Below are positions 1 to 7,801 of a stretch of 15,119 nt of DNA, piece after piece. Positions within the stretch are counted from its first letter, which is position 1; the number at the start of each line of letters is the position of its first letter. Under the pieces are notes generated by a model. It did no database searches. It was not told the DNA's origin and saw only the letters and a list, made by a program, of their open reading frames with translations. The DNA is taken from the NCBI GenBank assembly GCA_021151605.1, contig JAGKWZ010000336.1, forward strand, positions 1 through 15,119. The letters are read 5' to 3'. Made by a program: the position numbers and the translations under genes. This DNA comes from Verrucomicrobiaceae bacterium. Lineage in GTDB: Bacteria; Verrucomicrobiota; Verrucomicrobiia; Verrucomicrobiales; Verrucomicrobiaceae.

Positions 1-64
1 CGATCCAGCGCACTACGTAACCGAGGATGCCCTGCGAGTCGACGATGAGCTTCAGGCATTCCAA
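1..64 (-). CDS. possible 5' end of a leftward gene, partial and uncertain
   Basis: Reading leftward, a purine-rich GAGGGAG lies six bases before an ATG at 59-57, a good ribosome-binding-site arrangement for a gene running off the left edge. That frame (MPEAHRRLAGHP...) has poor third-position GC. The neighbouring frame, openable from a TTG at 64-62, reads LKLIVDSQGILGYVVRW and has strongly GC-rich third positions like the real genes here. Its TTG sits too close to the same ribosome-binding site, and a TGA lies just upstream. I recognise neither peptide. A leftward gene divergent from serS is plausible, but its frame, start and identity are unresolved. Confidence 0.25.
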   Translation of the reverse strand, partial: MECLKLIVDSQGILGYVVRWI

Positions 65-163
65 ACTCCCTCAGGAAGACACGGAATCCGGGGCTCCGCG
101 TTTTTTAAACCCTCCTTGCCAGCGGGCCATCACCGCCTAGCCTCCGCGCCCTTCTCTTTTCCT

Positions 164-1435
164 ATGCTCGACATCCGCCTCATCCGTGAGAACCCCGATC
201 TGGTCAAACAGCGCCTCGCCAACCGTGGCGGCGATCACGCGTCCACCGTGGATGAGATCCTCTCCATCGACACGGCCCGCCGCACCGCCGAAACCGAGCG
301 CCAGAAGCTCCAGGGCGACCGCAATCGTCTGAGCAAAGACATCGGCATCGGCAAAAAGAACGGCCAGGACACCAGCGCCATCGAGGCGGAGGTGAAGGGC
401 ATCAATGCCCGCATCGAAGAGATCGGCCGCGAAGCCGATGACGCCGATGTCCGCCAGCGCGACCTGATGCTCGGCATCCCGAACTTGCCGCATGAGGCCT
501 GCCCCGTGGGCCACAGCGCCGAAGAAAACCCCGTCGTCCGTGTTTGGGGCGAGGCTCCGAAGTATGACTTCGAGCCGAAGGACCACACCGTCCTCGGCAC
601 GAGCCTGGGCATCCTCGACTTCGAGGCCGGCACGCGCATCACCGGCAGCGCCTTTACCGTCTATCGCGGTGCAGGGGCCCGGCTGGAGCGTGCTTTGATC
701 AATTTCCTGCTCGATCTCCACAGCACCCAGCACGGCTACACGGAGGTGAATGTGCCGCATTTAGTGAAGGCGGAGTGTCTCGTCGGCACCGGCCAGCTCC
801 CAAAGTTCGGCGATCAGGTGTATCACAGCCCCACGGACGACCTTTACCTCATCCCGACCGCCGAGGTGCCCGTCACGAATCTGCACCGCGAGGAGATCGT
901 GAAGCTGGAGCAGCTCCCCATCAACTACGTGGGCTACACCCCGTGCTTCCGCCGCGAGGCAGGCAGCGCCGGGCTCGGCACGCGCGGGCTCATCCGCATG
1001 CATCAGTTTGATAAAGTGGAGCTGGTGAAGATCACCACGCCGGAGACGAGCATGGCCGAGCTGGAAAGCCTGACTGGCAATGCCGAGAAGGTGCTGCAAC
1101 TCCTGGGCCTGCACTATCGCGTGATCGAACTCTGCACGGGCGACATCGGTTTTGGCTCGGCCAAGACCTATGACATCGAAGTTTGGGCTCCTGGACAAGG
1201 CAGCTACCTGGAAGTGTCGAGCTGCTCGAACTTCGGCGACTACCAAGCACGCCGCATGAATCTGCGCTTCAAGGGCGAAGACGGCAAAAACCGCTTCTGC
1301 CACACCTTGAATGGCTCCGGCACCGCGCTGGCGCGTCTCTTTGTCGCCTTGGTGGAAACCTACCAGCAGGCCGATGGCAGCATCGCCATCCCTGAGGCTC
1401 TGCGCGGGCACTTTGGCTCGGACAAGATTGGGTGA
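164..1435 (+). CDS. serS: seryl-tRNA synthetase (class II)
   Basis: This cytoplasmic enzyme charges tRNA-Ser (and tRNA-Sec where present) with serine through a seryl-adenylate. From the ATG at 164 it is 423 residues, the usual bacterial length, and starts MLDIRLIREN as the family does. An in-frame TTG at 116 would only add 16 unconserved residues. Residues about 30-100 form the charged tRNA-binding coiled-coil arm. The catalytic core shows the TAE serine-site motif (232-234), motif 2 as YTPCFRREAGSAG (258-270), CTGDIGFG and SSCSNF segments, and motif 3 NGSGTALAR (383-391) with its arginine. Motif 3 is slightly unusual, with TALAR where GLAVGR is more common. It appears to be a single-gene unit. 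Inverted repeats follow the stop, and the next gene to the right is convergent. Confidence 0.97.
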   Translation: MLDIRLIRENPDLVKQRLANRGGDHASTVDEILSIDTARRTAETERQKLQGDRNRLSKDIGIGKKNGQDTSAIEAEVKGINARIEEIGREADDADVRQRDLMLGIPNLPHEACPVGHSAEENPVVRVWGEAPKYDFEPKDHTVLGTSLGILDFEAGTRITGSAFTVYRGAGARLERALINFLLDLHSTQHGYTEVNVPHLVKAECLVGTGQLPKFGDQVYHSPTDDLYLIPTAEVPVTNLHREEIVKLEQLPINYVGYTPCFRREAGSAGLGTRGLIRMHQFDKVELVKITTPETSMAELESLTGNAEKVLQLLGLHYRVIELCTGDIGFGSAKTYDIEVWAPGQGSYLEVSSCSNFGDYQARRMNLRFKGEDGKNRFCHTLNGSGTALARLFVALVETYQQADGSIAIPEALRGHFGSDKIG

Positions 1436-1446
1436 AGGGAAGGCGT

Positions 1447-1482
1447 GCTCAGTTCTCAGTTTCCGAGCACTGAGGACTGAGC
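1447..1482. repeat. 14-bp inverted repeat after serS, possible hairpin terminator
   Basis: The arm at 1447-1460 pairs with 1469-1482 over 14 positions, with one G-U pair and an 8-base loop. It begins 11 bases after the serS stop codon. There is no T-run on either side, so it is not a classical intrinsic terminator. It may protect the mRNA end or belong to the repeat cluster just downstream. Confidence 0.5.
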
Positions 1483-1523
1483 CTCGCGCTTCAGACGCTC
1501 ATCCATCACTCCACTTATTCCAC

Positions 1524-1570
1524 CCCCGAGTTCGAAACTCGGGGCACCAGCTTACGAGTTGGAAACTCGT
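1524..1570. repeat. two related stem-loops, REP-like intergenic palindromic element
   Basis: Two perfect short hairpins lie 9 bases apart. The first is CCCCGAGTT-CGA-AACTCGGGG (1524-1544, 9-bp stem). The second is ACGAGTT-GGA-AACTCGT (1554-1570, 7-bp stem). Both share the core CGAGTT-nGA-AACTCG with three-base loops. Paired near-identical hairpins between convergent genes are the hallmark of REP/BIME-type dispersed elements. Copy number elsewhere in the genome cannot be seen from here. The element may also serve as a transcription barrier between serS and the ABC remnant. Confidence 0.6.
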
Positions 1571-1577
1571 TCTACGC

Positions 1578-2300
1578 CTACCCCACCATCTCCAAAAAGA
1601 TCTCCTCCAGATTCAGCCCCTGCTTTTCCTGGGCGGCGCGCAGTTCAGCCAGGGTGCCGACGAAGAGGAGCTTGCCGCGATGCAGGATGCCGATGCGGTC
1701 GGCGACCTCTTCGGCGATGTTCAGCAAGTGGGTGCTCATGAGCACGGTGGCTCCGGCGCGGCTCTGGCGCTTGAGTTCGGCTTTCACGATCCGGGCATGG
1801 ATGGGGTCCAGCCCAACCATGGGTTCGTCGATGACGAAGACTTTGGGTTCATGCAGCAGCGCGCTGGCGATGCCGAGCCGCTGACGGGTGCCGTGGCTGA
1901 GGTTTTCGATGCGCTGGGAGCAGTGCTCGTGCAGGCCGAACTGGTTAAAAAGCTCCTCCGTCCGCTCCGCCGCGTGCGCCGGGTTCATCTCGAAGAGTTC
2001 GGAGATGAAGTGCATGAACTCGGGCGCGGTGAGTTTTTCATAAAACACGGCCACGTCCGGCACATAGCCGAGCAGGGCCTTGGCCTTCAGCGGCTCCACC
2101 TGCATGTCGAATCCGCAGAGCTTCACGCTGCCCTGCATGGGTTTCATGAGGCCGGTGAGCAGCTTGATGGCCGTCGTTTTGCCCGCCCCATTTGCTGCCC
2201 GCTGGGGTGAAGCTTCCACTGAAGAAGCCGGTGGGGGCACGAAGGTCAAGCTGGGCACGGAAGGTGTTTGGTGTGGCGAAGGTGGCGCGATGACTTGCAT
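1578..2300 (-). pseudogene. N-terminally truncated ABC transporter ATP-binding protein, fused out of frame to the upstream gene
   Basis: From about 2192 leftward this encodes most of an ABC ATPase domain of the ABC-2 export type. It has the end of Walker A (NGAGKTT), a Q-loop region (GYVPDVAVFYEKLT), the signature LSHGTRQR, Walker B VFVIDEP with D-loop GLDP, the switch-histidine segment STHLL, and a normal C-terminus. The roughly 35 residues that should precede Walker A, including the A-loop aromatic, beta strands and the initial LLGP, are absent. The open frame from 2300 to about 2193 instead reads proline/serine-rich nonsense in a shadow frame of the secreted-protein gene. No permease gene lies next to it, and serS converges from the other side. 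It is probably non-functional as shown. A real fusion is unlikely because the N-terminal residues belong to a different frame. Confidence 0.82.
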
Positions 2301-3948
2301 TCAGGCTGAAGCGCAGCTCACCAGGGGCGGCTCCACCACCCTCGATGCGGAGGACTGCACGGGTTGTTTCGGGCACTGAGTCTCCATCCATAAGGAGGGG
2401 CAGGCCCTTTGGCACGACGTAGCGCGCGCCACGAGCGAGCAGTACGGCATCGAGTCCGTTGGGATAGAGCTTGGAGTTTGGATTCGGCGGGCGGGTCCAG
2501 CGGAGTTCCTCAGAGATGAGGCTGCTGGTCTGGCCATCAAAGCCAGTCGTGATCTTGCCTCGCACGATGCCCTTTGCCCCGGAATCGTGCAGAACGAGGA
2601 GCACAGGCAGGTAGGTTTCCACATCGACAACCAAGGGTGAGGAAAAGGTGATGATTGATCCGTCCGGGAGGGCACCCGTGGTGTTGGCGTTGTAGTTTTT
2701 GTCAAAGCTCACACTGGCAAAGCCGCTGCCATCCGGCGCAATGGCGGGATCAGGCACGGGGTCATCCGTTTCATAACTGCTGAGCAGGACCGTGTGCTGC
2801 CCTTTGGCGGAAAGGCGGTCAAATTTGCCCAGGCGCAGTTCGGGGCACAGGAAAGCGGTGCTGATGTTTGAGTCCTCGTCGGGTGTTTTTTCATAAGCGA
2901 GGATGCGAGGCATCACTGGTTGTTCGGGGACCAGACCTTTTTCGATCTCATACGCCTCCTGGCTGATCTCCATGTAGAGCTTTCCATGTCCGGAGATGGA
3001 GGGCAGGGGCTGGCGGGCGATGCGGACCTGCGGGTTTGTCGGATCAGGTTTGAACTTCCCACTCAAGGGCTGACGCTTCCCAGCGTAAAGCACGCTACCG
3101 GTGAAGGAGCCGGTGCCGGTGACCTGCATGACGATCAAGGCCGGCCGCTCGATGCCGTTGCTACCAGCGGGCAGCTCTAGGAAGTTCGCAAACAACCCAG
3201 GAGAGCCGAAGGTGAGTTTTGTCTCAGCCACTGGCACGCCTTCTTCGGCTCGGTAAACGATGAAGGTGAAGTCCACCGGCTTGGCCACACCATCAGGATT
3301 GCGTGCGGTGAAGGTGCATGGATATCGGCCTGGCTGGGTGAAGACACCCATCACCACGCCATCCACGAGCGTCAACTGGGATGGCAAGCGGCTGGCTCCA
3401 TAAGTGGCCTTGAAGCGGGATTCAGAGGTGTCATTGAGGGCGAAGTTCAGCTCCTGTCCGGTCGCAATAGCGGTGGAGCCGATTGTTCCCAGGACATCAA
3501 TGATGGGAGGCCTGCGCAGTTCCACATCGAAGTGGCTGCAGACGGCGCTTTGATCCCCCAGGCGCACGCTGGCGGTGACGTAACCTTTGGAGCCATTTCC
3601 GGGAGCATTCGCCAGCAGCAGGACATCGGCGCGCCTGACCTGAAGCCGTGCGCTGCGGGTGCCGGTGACTGCCCAGCTTTCATTCACGCTCCACTGGAAT
3701 CTGATGCCAGGGCCCCAGGCACGGGCGGGTAGTGCTAGATTGTCGGCGTCTAGCACGCGTTCCAGGCCGGTGAGGTGCTGATAAATGCCGACCCGGATTT
3801 CCTGGGATCTGGTCTGGCCGCCGGGCCAGCGCAGCTCCAGACGATAGGTGCCAGCATCGTCGGCACGGGCGCGCGGCACGTCTAGGACGGCAGCGGTCTG
3901 GGTGGCGAGGGCCCCCCGCTGCGGAAGGACGCAGCACCACACGGGCAA
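2038..3948 (-). pseudogene. 3' portion of a secreted Ig-like repeat protein, broken at both ends
   Basis: This frame continues the large secreted protein after a frame change near 3911. It opens with the second half of an Ig-like domain (AAVLDVPRARADDAGTYRLEL). A second Ig-like block follows (FQWSVNESWAVTGTRSARL, then VTASVRLGDQSAV), then a putative-Ig/cadherin-like module (LPSQLTLVDGVVMGVFTQPG). Last come two C-terminal beta-rich blocks containing GSFTGSVLYAGKRQPLSGKF and FRAQLDLRAPTGFFSGSF, a style familiar in Verrucomicrobiota surface proteins. The sense sequence stops at about 2195, after FTPAGS. The last 50 or so residues are an out-of-frame reading of the ABC ATPase gene. The ATG at 3948 is incidental. 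The part visible here would act outside the cytoplasm, but its ligand is unknown. Confidence 0.75.
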
Positions 3949-6481
3949 CGGTCACCTCGCCAGAGGTCAGAGTCACGGGATCAAGCTGCACACTCTGCAC
4001 GCCTGAGGCGTCACCATTCACCTCTGCCCCCGTGATCTTCACCGCACGCAGGCCTCGGTTCACGATGCGCAGGGGGATTTCGAGTGTCTCGCCGACCAGC
4101 GTTTCACCGAGTTCGATGGTTTGGTCCGTGCCCAGCGCGACCTGAGGTGCTCCGGGCTCGCTGTCCGCTCCCAGGTTACCGGTTGGCAGGAAATACAACA
4201 TGCCGGCGTTGGCACTACCGGAGTTGGCAATGCTGATGCCGGTGCGGATGATCATCGTGTCTGGGCTCAGCGCCACGCCGTGACCAAAACCTGGTCTGCT
4301 GGTGTCGCTGAACTGGCGCAGCAGGGAAAGCCCGCCCCGCTCGGCACGGAAAAGCCTGGCCCACTGATCGTAACGTCCGACGAGAAAGTAATCGCCCCCG
4401 CCGACGCGGACGTGCGAGTAGTTTTGATAGTTTGGATCGATCTCTGCCGCCCCATCCATGAGTTCCCATGCTCCATCCTGGAGACGGTAGGTCAGCAGGC
4501 GAGATGGACGGGTTTCATAAGTTTGCTGCACAAACAGGCGATTCGTGCTGAGCGAGACCTTAAAGCCGAAACCATTGTAGGTGATACCGTCCGCCGGAGG
4601 AGCCTGGATCTCTGCGCTCTTCGTCAGGCTGTCCTCACCGATGTCATAGAGGATCACTCTCCCGAAGTTCGCCACCTTGCCGATATTCCAGGAGGCATCT
4701 GCCACCGCCAGCTTGGAGTCATTCAGACTGAGGTTCAGGTTCATCCAATCAAAGTCATTGAGCCTGGGCCTCTCCAACGTGCCGATCAGGCGTGTCCCAG
4801 CTGCTGAGACGAGGTGGACTTTGACCATGGTGTCCTGCTCGACATAGGCCAGATGGTTTCCCGAGAATTGCAGTTCTCTCAGTTCGCCTGCGACCTCAAA
4901 AGTCTGCGTCGGTTGAGGAGTCCACCCAGACTCTCTTTTTTCAAAGATGAAGAGACGAGAGGACTCTAGACCGGGCAAAATCACCCGGCTCGATACAGCG
5001 ATGCGGTCGCCACTGATGCCCACATTCAGTCCGAAAAAACGGGTGCCAGAGGGCGCATCCAGGGTCTGCACGATCTGCCACTTACCGCTCACCCGCTGGA
5101 TCACATAAACGCAGCCAGATGTCTTCCCGGAAAATCCAGGAGCACCCACCACCGCCGTATTTCCAGAGATCACCATCGCTTCGCCAAACCGGCTGTATGC
5201 CTGCGCACGGGTGGCTTCAGGCTGCACGGGCGCTCCGAGCTGCCACTCCGTCTGGCCGCCGACTGGATAAACGCTACCTGGGCCTTGTTGATAATAGAGT
5301 GTTGCGCCAGTCCAGCTAATCAGACCAGACTCCGCATCCATCGCCAAAGACTCGACATACGGGTTGTTTTGGATCGTTCTGCCTGGTTCTGAAGGAGCGA
5401 TGGAGCGCTCCACCCAGCCCGAGGTTGGTCCATCATTCATCAGCAGTTCGCTGACGGATGCGTTGCTGGCGATCAGCGCCCGATTGCCCTGCGCAGCAAT
5501 GCACCTTACGTACTTGAGGCCATCATTGGCGGGCAGGCTTTGCCGCACCCACTCGCCATTCAGCACTCGGTAAACTCCCACCGTCGGGTTCGTGCCCTGA
5601 GGAATGAAGGGTGGCTGCCCAGCTCGACTAAAGCCTGGGCCATAAAATATACCCCGCCAGTCCGTCACCAAGGCCGCATGATCTGAGAGTGCCACCTGCA
5701 AACCAAACGCAATGCTGCGCGGCGTGACCACCGGAGCAGAGATCGTCCGCACCTGCACCCAGCCGCTGCCAGTTCGCTCAAACTCCCGCGCCTGACCATT
5801 CGTCGCCAGGGACAGCGTCTCGCTCCCTGGAGCTCCGACCAGAAGACGATTCCCATTCAGCGCCAGCGAGTGGCCAAATCTTAGCCCCTCAGAGGCCGTC
5901 ACGGGCCCCTGGATCTCCTGCACCTGGCTCCAGCTCGTGCCCGCTTTTTCATAAATCCTCACCCGCCCCGTCTCGCTGGTCTTTGGCAGTCCCACAATGA
6001 GTTGATCCGCATTCAAGCCTATGGCGGAGGCATTCAGGCTCAGCGTCTGCTCCAGTGCCCAGACTTCGCCACTGCGCCGGTAAACAGTGACCACTCCTGG
6101 AGTCACCGTTGTGCCGGACTTTGCCACCACCGCCAGCACCTCTCCATGGATCGCCACCGTGGAGCCAAACTCCAGCACCGCCGGGCCTGCGTCCTCCGCA
6201 TACAGCTTTTGCACCACCTGCCACACGCCGCCCGTTCGCTTCAGGACATAAGCGGCCCCAGCTTCCAGGGAGTCTCGCACATCATCTCCAGGGGCACCCA
6301 CGACGGCCCAGTCACCATGGACTGCCATGCTCGCGCCGTAGCGGTCGCCATCCGTGATACCCTCATCTGGCTCATAGATCCGCTGCTCTCCAGGGAGTAG
6401 CGCCGCATTGTCCGGCATCGACTGAGCTGATGCCGCCAAAGAAACACAGGCGAACAGAAGGCTGAGTGAAATCGTTTTCAT
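3680..6481 (-). CDS. secreted FG-GAP beta-propeller protein with ASPM-like domain, 5' portion of a frame-broken gene
   Basis: The start chosen is the ATG at 6481-6479, giving a clear Sec signal peptide (MKTISLSLLFACVSLAASA, cleavage about residue 19-20). The longer start at 6526 would bury it behind 15 polar residues. Residues about 30-750 hold many FG-GAP-like blades, for example MAVHGDWAVVGAPGDD, LALNGNRLLVGAPGSE and MVISGNTAVVGAPGFSG, which predict an extracellular beta-propeller. Residues about 785-854 resemble an ASPM/choice-of-anchor domain (ELGETLVGETLEIPLRIVNRG). From about residue 855 (position 3917) the frame turns into arginine-rich nonsense and ends at 3680, while good sequence resumes in another frame. 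No strong ribosome-binding site precedes the ATG. Function is unknown, perhaps surface adhesion or binding. The full gene would have run from 6481 to beyond 2195. Confidence 0.8.
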   Translation of the reverse strand: MKTISLSLLFACVSLAASAQSMPDNAALLPGEQRIYEPDEGITDGDRYGASMAVHGDWAVVGAPGDDVRDSLEAGAAYVLKRTGGVWQVVQKLYAEDAGPAVLEFGSTVAIHGEVLAVVAKSGTTVTPGVVTVYRRSGEVWALEQTLSLNASAIGLNADQLIVGLPKTSETGRVRIYEKAGTSWSQVQEIQGPVTASEGLRFGHSLALNGNRLLVGAPGSETLSLATNGQAREFERTGSGWVQVRTISAPVVTPRSIAFGLQVALSDHAALVTDWRGIFYGPGFSRAGQPPFIPQGTNPTVGVYRVLNGEWVRQSLPANDGLKYVRCIAAQGNRALIASNASVSELLMNDGPTSGWVERSIAPSEPGRTIQNNPYVESLAMDAESGLISWTGATLYYQQGPGSVYPVGGQTEWQLGAPVQPEATRAQAYSRFGEAMVISGNTAVVGAPGFSGKTSGCVYVIQRVSGKWQIVQTLDAPSGTRFFGLNVGISGDRIAVSSRVILPGLESSRLFIFEKRESGWTPQPTQTFEVAGELRELQFSGNHLAYVEQDTMVKVHLVSAAGTRLIGTLERPRLNDFDWMNLNLSLNDSKLAVADASWNIGKVANFGRVILYDIGEDSLTKSAEIQAPPADGITYNGFGFKVSLSTNRLFVQQTYETRPSRLLTYRLQDGAWELMDGAAEIDPNYQNYSHVRVGGGDYFLVGRYDQWARLFRAERGGLSLLRQFSDTSRPGFGHGVALSPDTMIIRTGISIANSGSANAGMLYFLPTGNLGADSEPGAPQVALGTDQTIELGETLVGETLEIPLRIVNRGLRAVKITGAEVNGDASGVQSVQLDPVTLTSGEVTVARVVLRPSAAGGPRHPDRCRPRRAARPCRRCWHLSSGAALARRPDQIPGNPGRHLSAPHRPGTRARRRQSSTTRPCLGPWHQIPVERE

Positions 6482-6745
6482 GGTGGTGTTCAGATTGTTT
6501 TGTCTGCTTCTAGCTAAGTCTGACAAAGATTCGCTTCTGATGATGCTTTGTTACCAAAAGATAATCTAAGATCCCTATTTAAGCGAAACTGGAATAAATC
6601 CCGAGCCGACGGAGAAAGCAGAATTTCAGCTTGCCCGTGGGGCGGTCTGCGCCCTGGGAACCGCGTTACATCGCCGTACCAAATTCCTGCCACCTGCCCG
6701 CAGCCTTGATCGATGCCACCTCGCTCATCGGTGGCGGACTGCGCT

Positions 6746-6811
6746 CTACCCTGCGGCGGGGTGGGGTTTCACCCCATGGCGCTGCATGAACGAGGCGCTG
6801 TATCAGGGTAG
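6746..6811. repeat. 66-bp inverted-repeat-bounded element with internal hairpin
   Basis: CTACCCTG (6746-6753) is repeated inverted as CAGGGTAG (6804-6811). Between them lie a tight hairpin TGGGGT-TTC-ACCCCA (6762-6776) and a direct repeat GGCGCTG (6778-6784 and 6794-6800). The nested arrangement could fold as a small branched structure and resembles a dispersed non-coding repeat. Family membership is not established. Confidence 0.4.
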
Positions 6812-7498
6812 CATTGGTCCCAATAGCTCGATGGCTGACAAACAAACATAATAATCAAAAATAGTCATGAAGTCATCTCCTCCTCACTGGCAGCCTCCGA
6901 TAAGCCACTTTTCCTAAACACCTACTGAAACCACCGAAGCGGCGGTGGCAAGCGGAAGCGCCTCTCACCACTAAAATGCACAATCTCCAACCTCGTCAGA
7001 ACTGCCACCTCGACTGCCCCTATCGTGAAAATGAGATGTGCGTGTGCAATCTCGTCTCGATTGACGGATCCCATGCGCCCATCTCTCTGGGGCTGCGGAT
7101 CGGCCTAGATCATATCTACGGGCCAGACTGTGTTCCCCTCTGTGTGCATGGACCTGTGGGTGCCTCGTATTGGGCCATAGATGGCCCTGCAGCATGATTC
7201 GCCGCTAGGACCCAGGGCATCGAAGCGTGGAACTCCTACGAGCACAGCGGTTATGTAGACGGTCATGAGGAAAAATTGGCTGGCGGCTGAGGTGGAACTC
7301 AATTCGGAAACCCAGTGTGATGGCATCTTTGCGGTGCGGTAGTAGCGCCACAACCCTGCCGAAAGGGGCTTGAGGCTACATCCCGTGCGGGCTGCCTGTT
7401 CAAGATTCGGCGGTAAATCGGCACCGATGCGGATCAGGGCCTTACGACGCGTGGGAATGCTGTGTGAGGCGTGGTTGCAGGTTTTACGAAGGGAAAAG

Positions 7499-7548
7499 CG
7501 TTTCATTATGGCTTATGAAACGTCATTCTCGCGTGTGGGAATGACGTT
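7499..7548. repeat. two overlapping inverted repeats
   Basis: CGTTTCAT (7499-7506) pairs with ATGAAACG (7515-7522). AACGTCATTC (7519-7528) pairs with GAATGACGTT (7539-7548), extendable inward by C-G and T-G pairs. The two stems share bases 7519-7522, so they cannot both form fully. No T-run follows. The pair lies about 255 bases upstream of the first SPFH start. Confidence 0.5.
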
Positions 7549-7801
7549 GAGGACGCGGGTGTGGATGTGACGACGCTCGGGAAGGTTGTTAACTGTGCGG
7601 GTTGCAGCTATCCGCTGAAACTTGATGCTTTTTCTGCTCTGGTACGTGGGCTACGACGATCTGCGCTTGAGTCAGAATAGGTGACTAAAGAGGGCCCTGA
7701 ATGAAGTGTAAGGCAAAGATGGGAGATGGTGAATGAGACGGCTTTGTTCTTTGCAAAGGGAAGGAGACCCCTCACACTTGGGATTGAACTTCCTTACACC
7801 T

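Larger units (their letters stand above)
6482..7801. other. 1.3-kb gene-poor region with scattered inverted repeats and doubtful ORFs
   Basis: It lies between the divergent secreted-protein gene and the SPFH pair, and must hold both promoters. I see no tRNA or rRNA. Open frames exist, the longest leftward at 7506-7105 with a central GLWRYYRTAK stretch, and a Cys/His-rich one at 6976-7197. None has a recognisable domain, a clear ribosome-binding site or consistent codon use. AT-rich patches at 6520-6600 and 6835-6870 are plausible promoter sites. Several inverted repeats occur (6715-6735, 6746-6811, 6931-6948, 7499-7548). The overall look is eroded DNA containing repeat or mobile-element debris. 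Confidence 0.5.

Noticed and set aside
116..163. Upstream TTG start for serS
   Set aside because: It adds 16 residues with no family similarity, whereas the ATG at 164 begins exactly with the conserved MLDIRLIREN.
1524..1549. tRNA-like 3' end (GTTCGAAAC followed by GGGGCACCA)
   Set aside because: The stem and TTCGAAA loop mimic a T-arm and CCA end, but no D-arm, anticodon arm or matching 5' acceptor strand exists upstream. The adjacent sister hairpin shows it to be a palindromic repeat.
3912..3917. Phase-variation tract controlling the secreted protein
   Set aside because: A six-base run is short for phase variation, and missing domain sequence at the same point makes a deletion the better explanation.
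4121..4807. Long rightward ORFs inside the secreted-protein and ftsH regions
   Set aside because: They are antisense shadows of GC-rich genes, without motifs or plausible starts.
6976..7197. Small Cys/His-rich ORF starting MHNLQPRQNC
   Set aside because: The Cys/His residues suggested a metal-binding protein, but they have no regular spacing. There is also no ribosome-binding site, and the codon use is weak.
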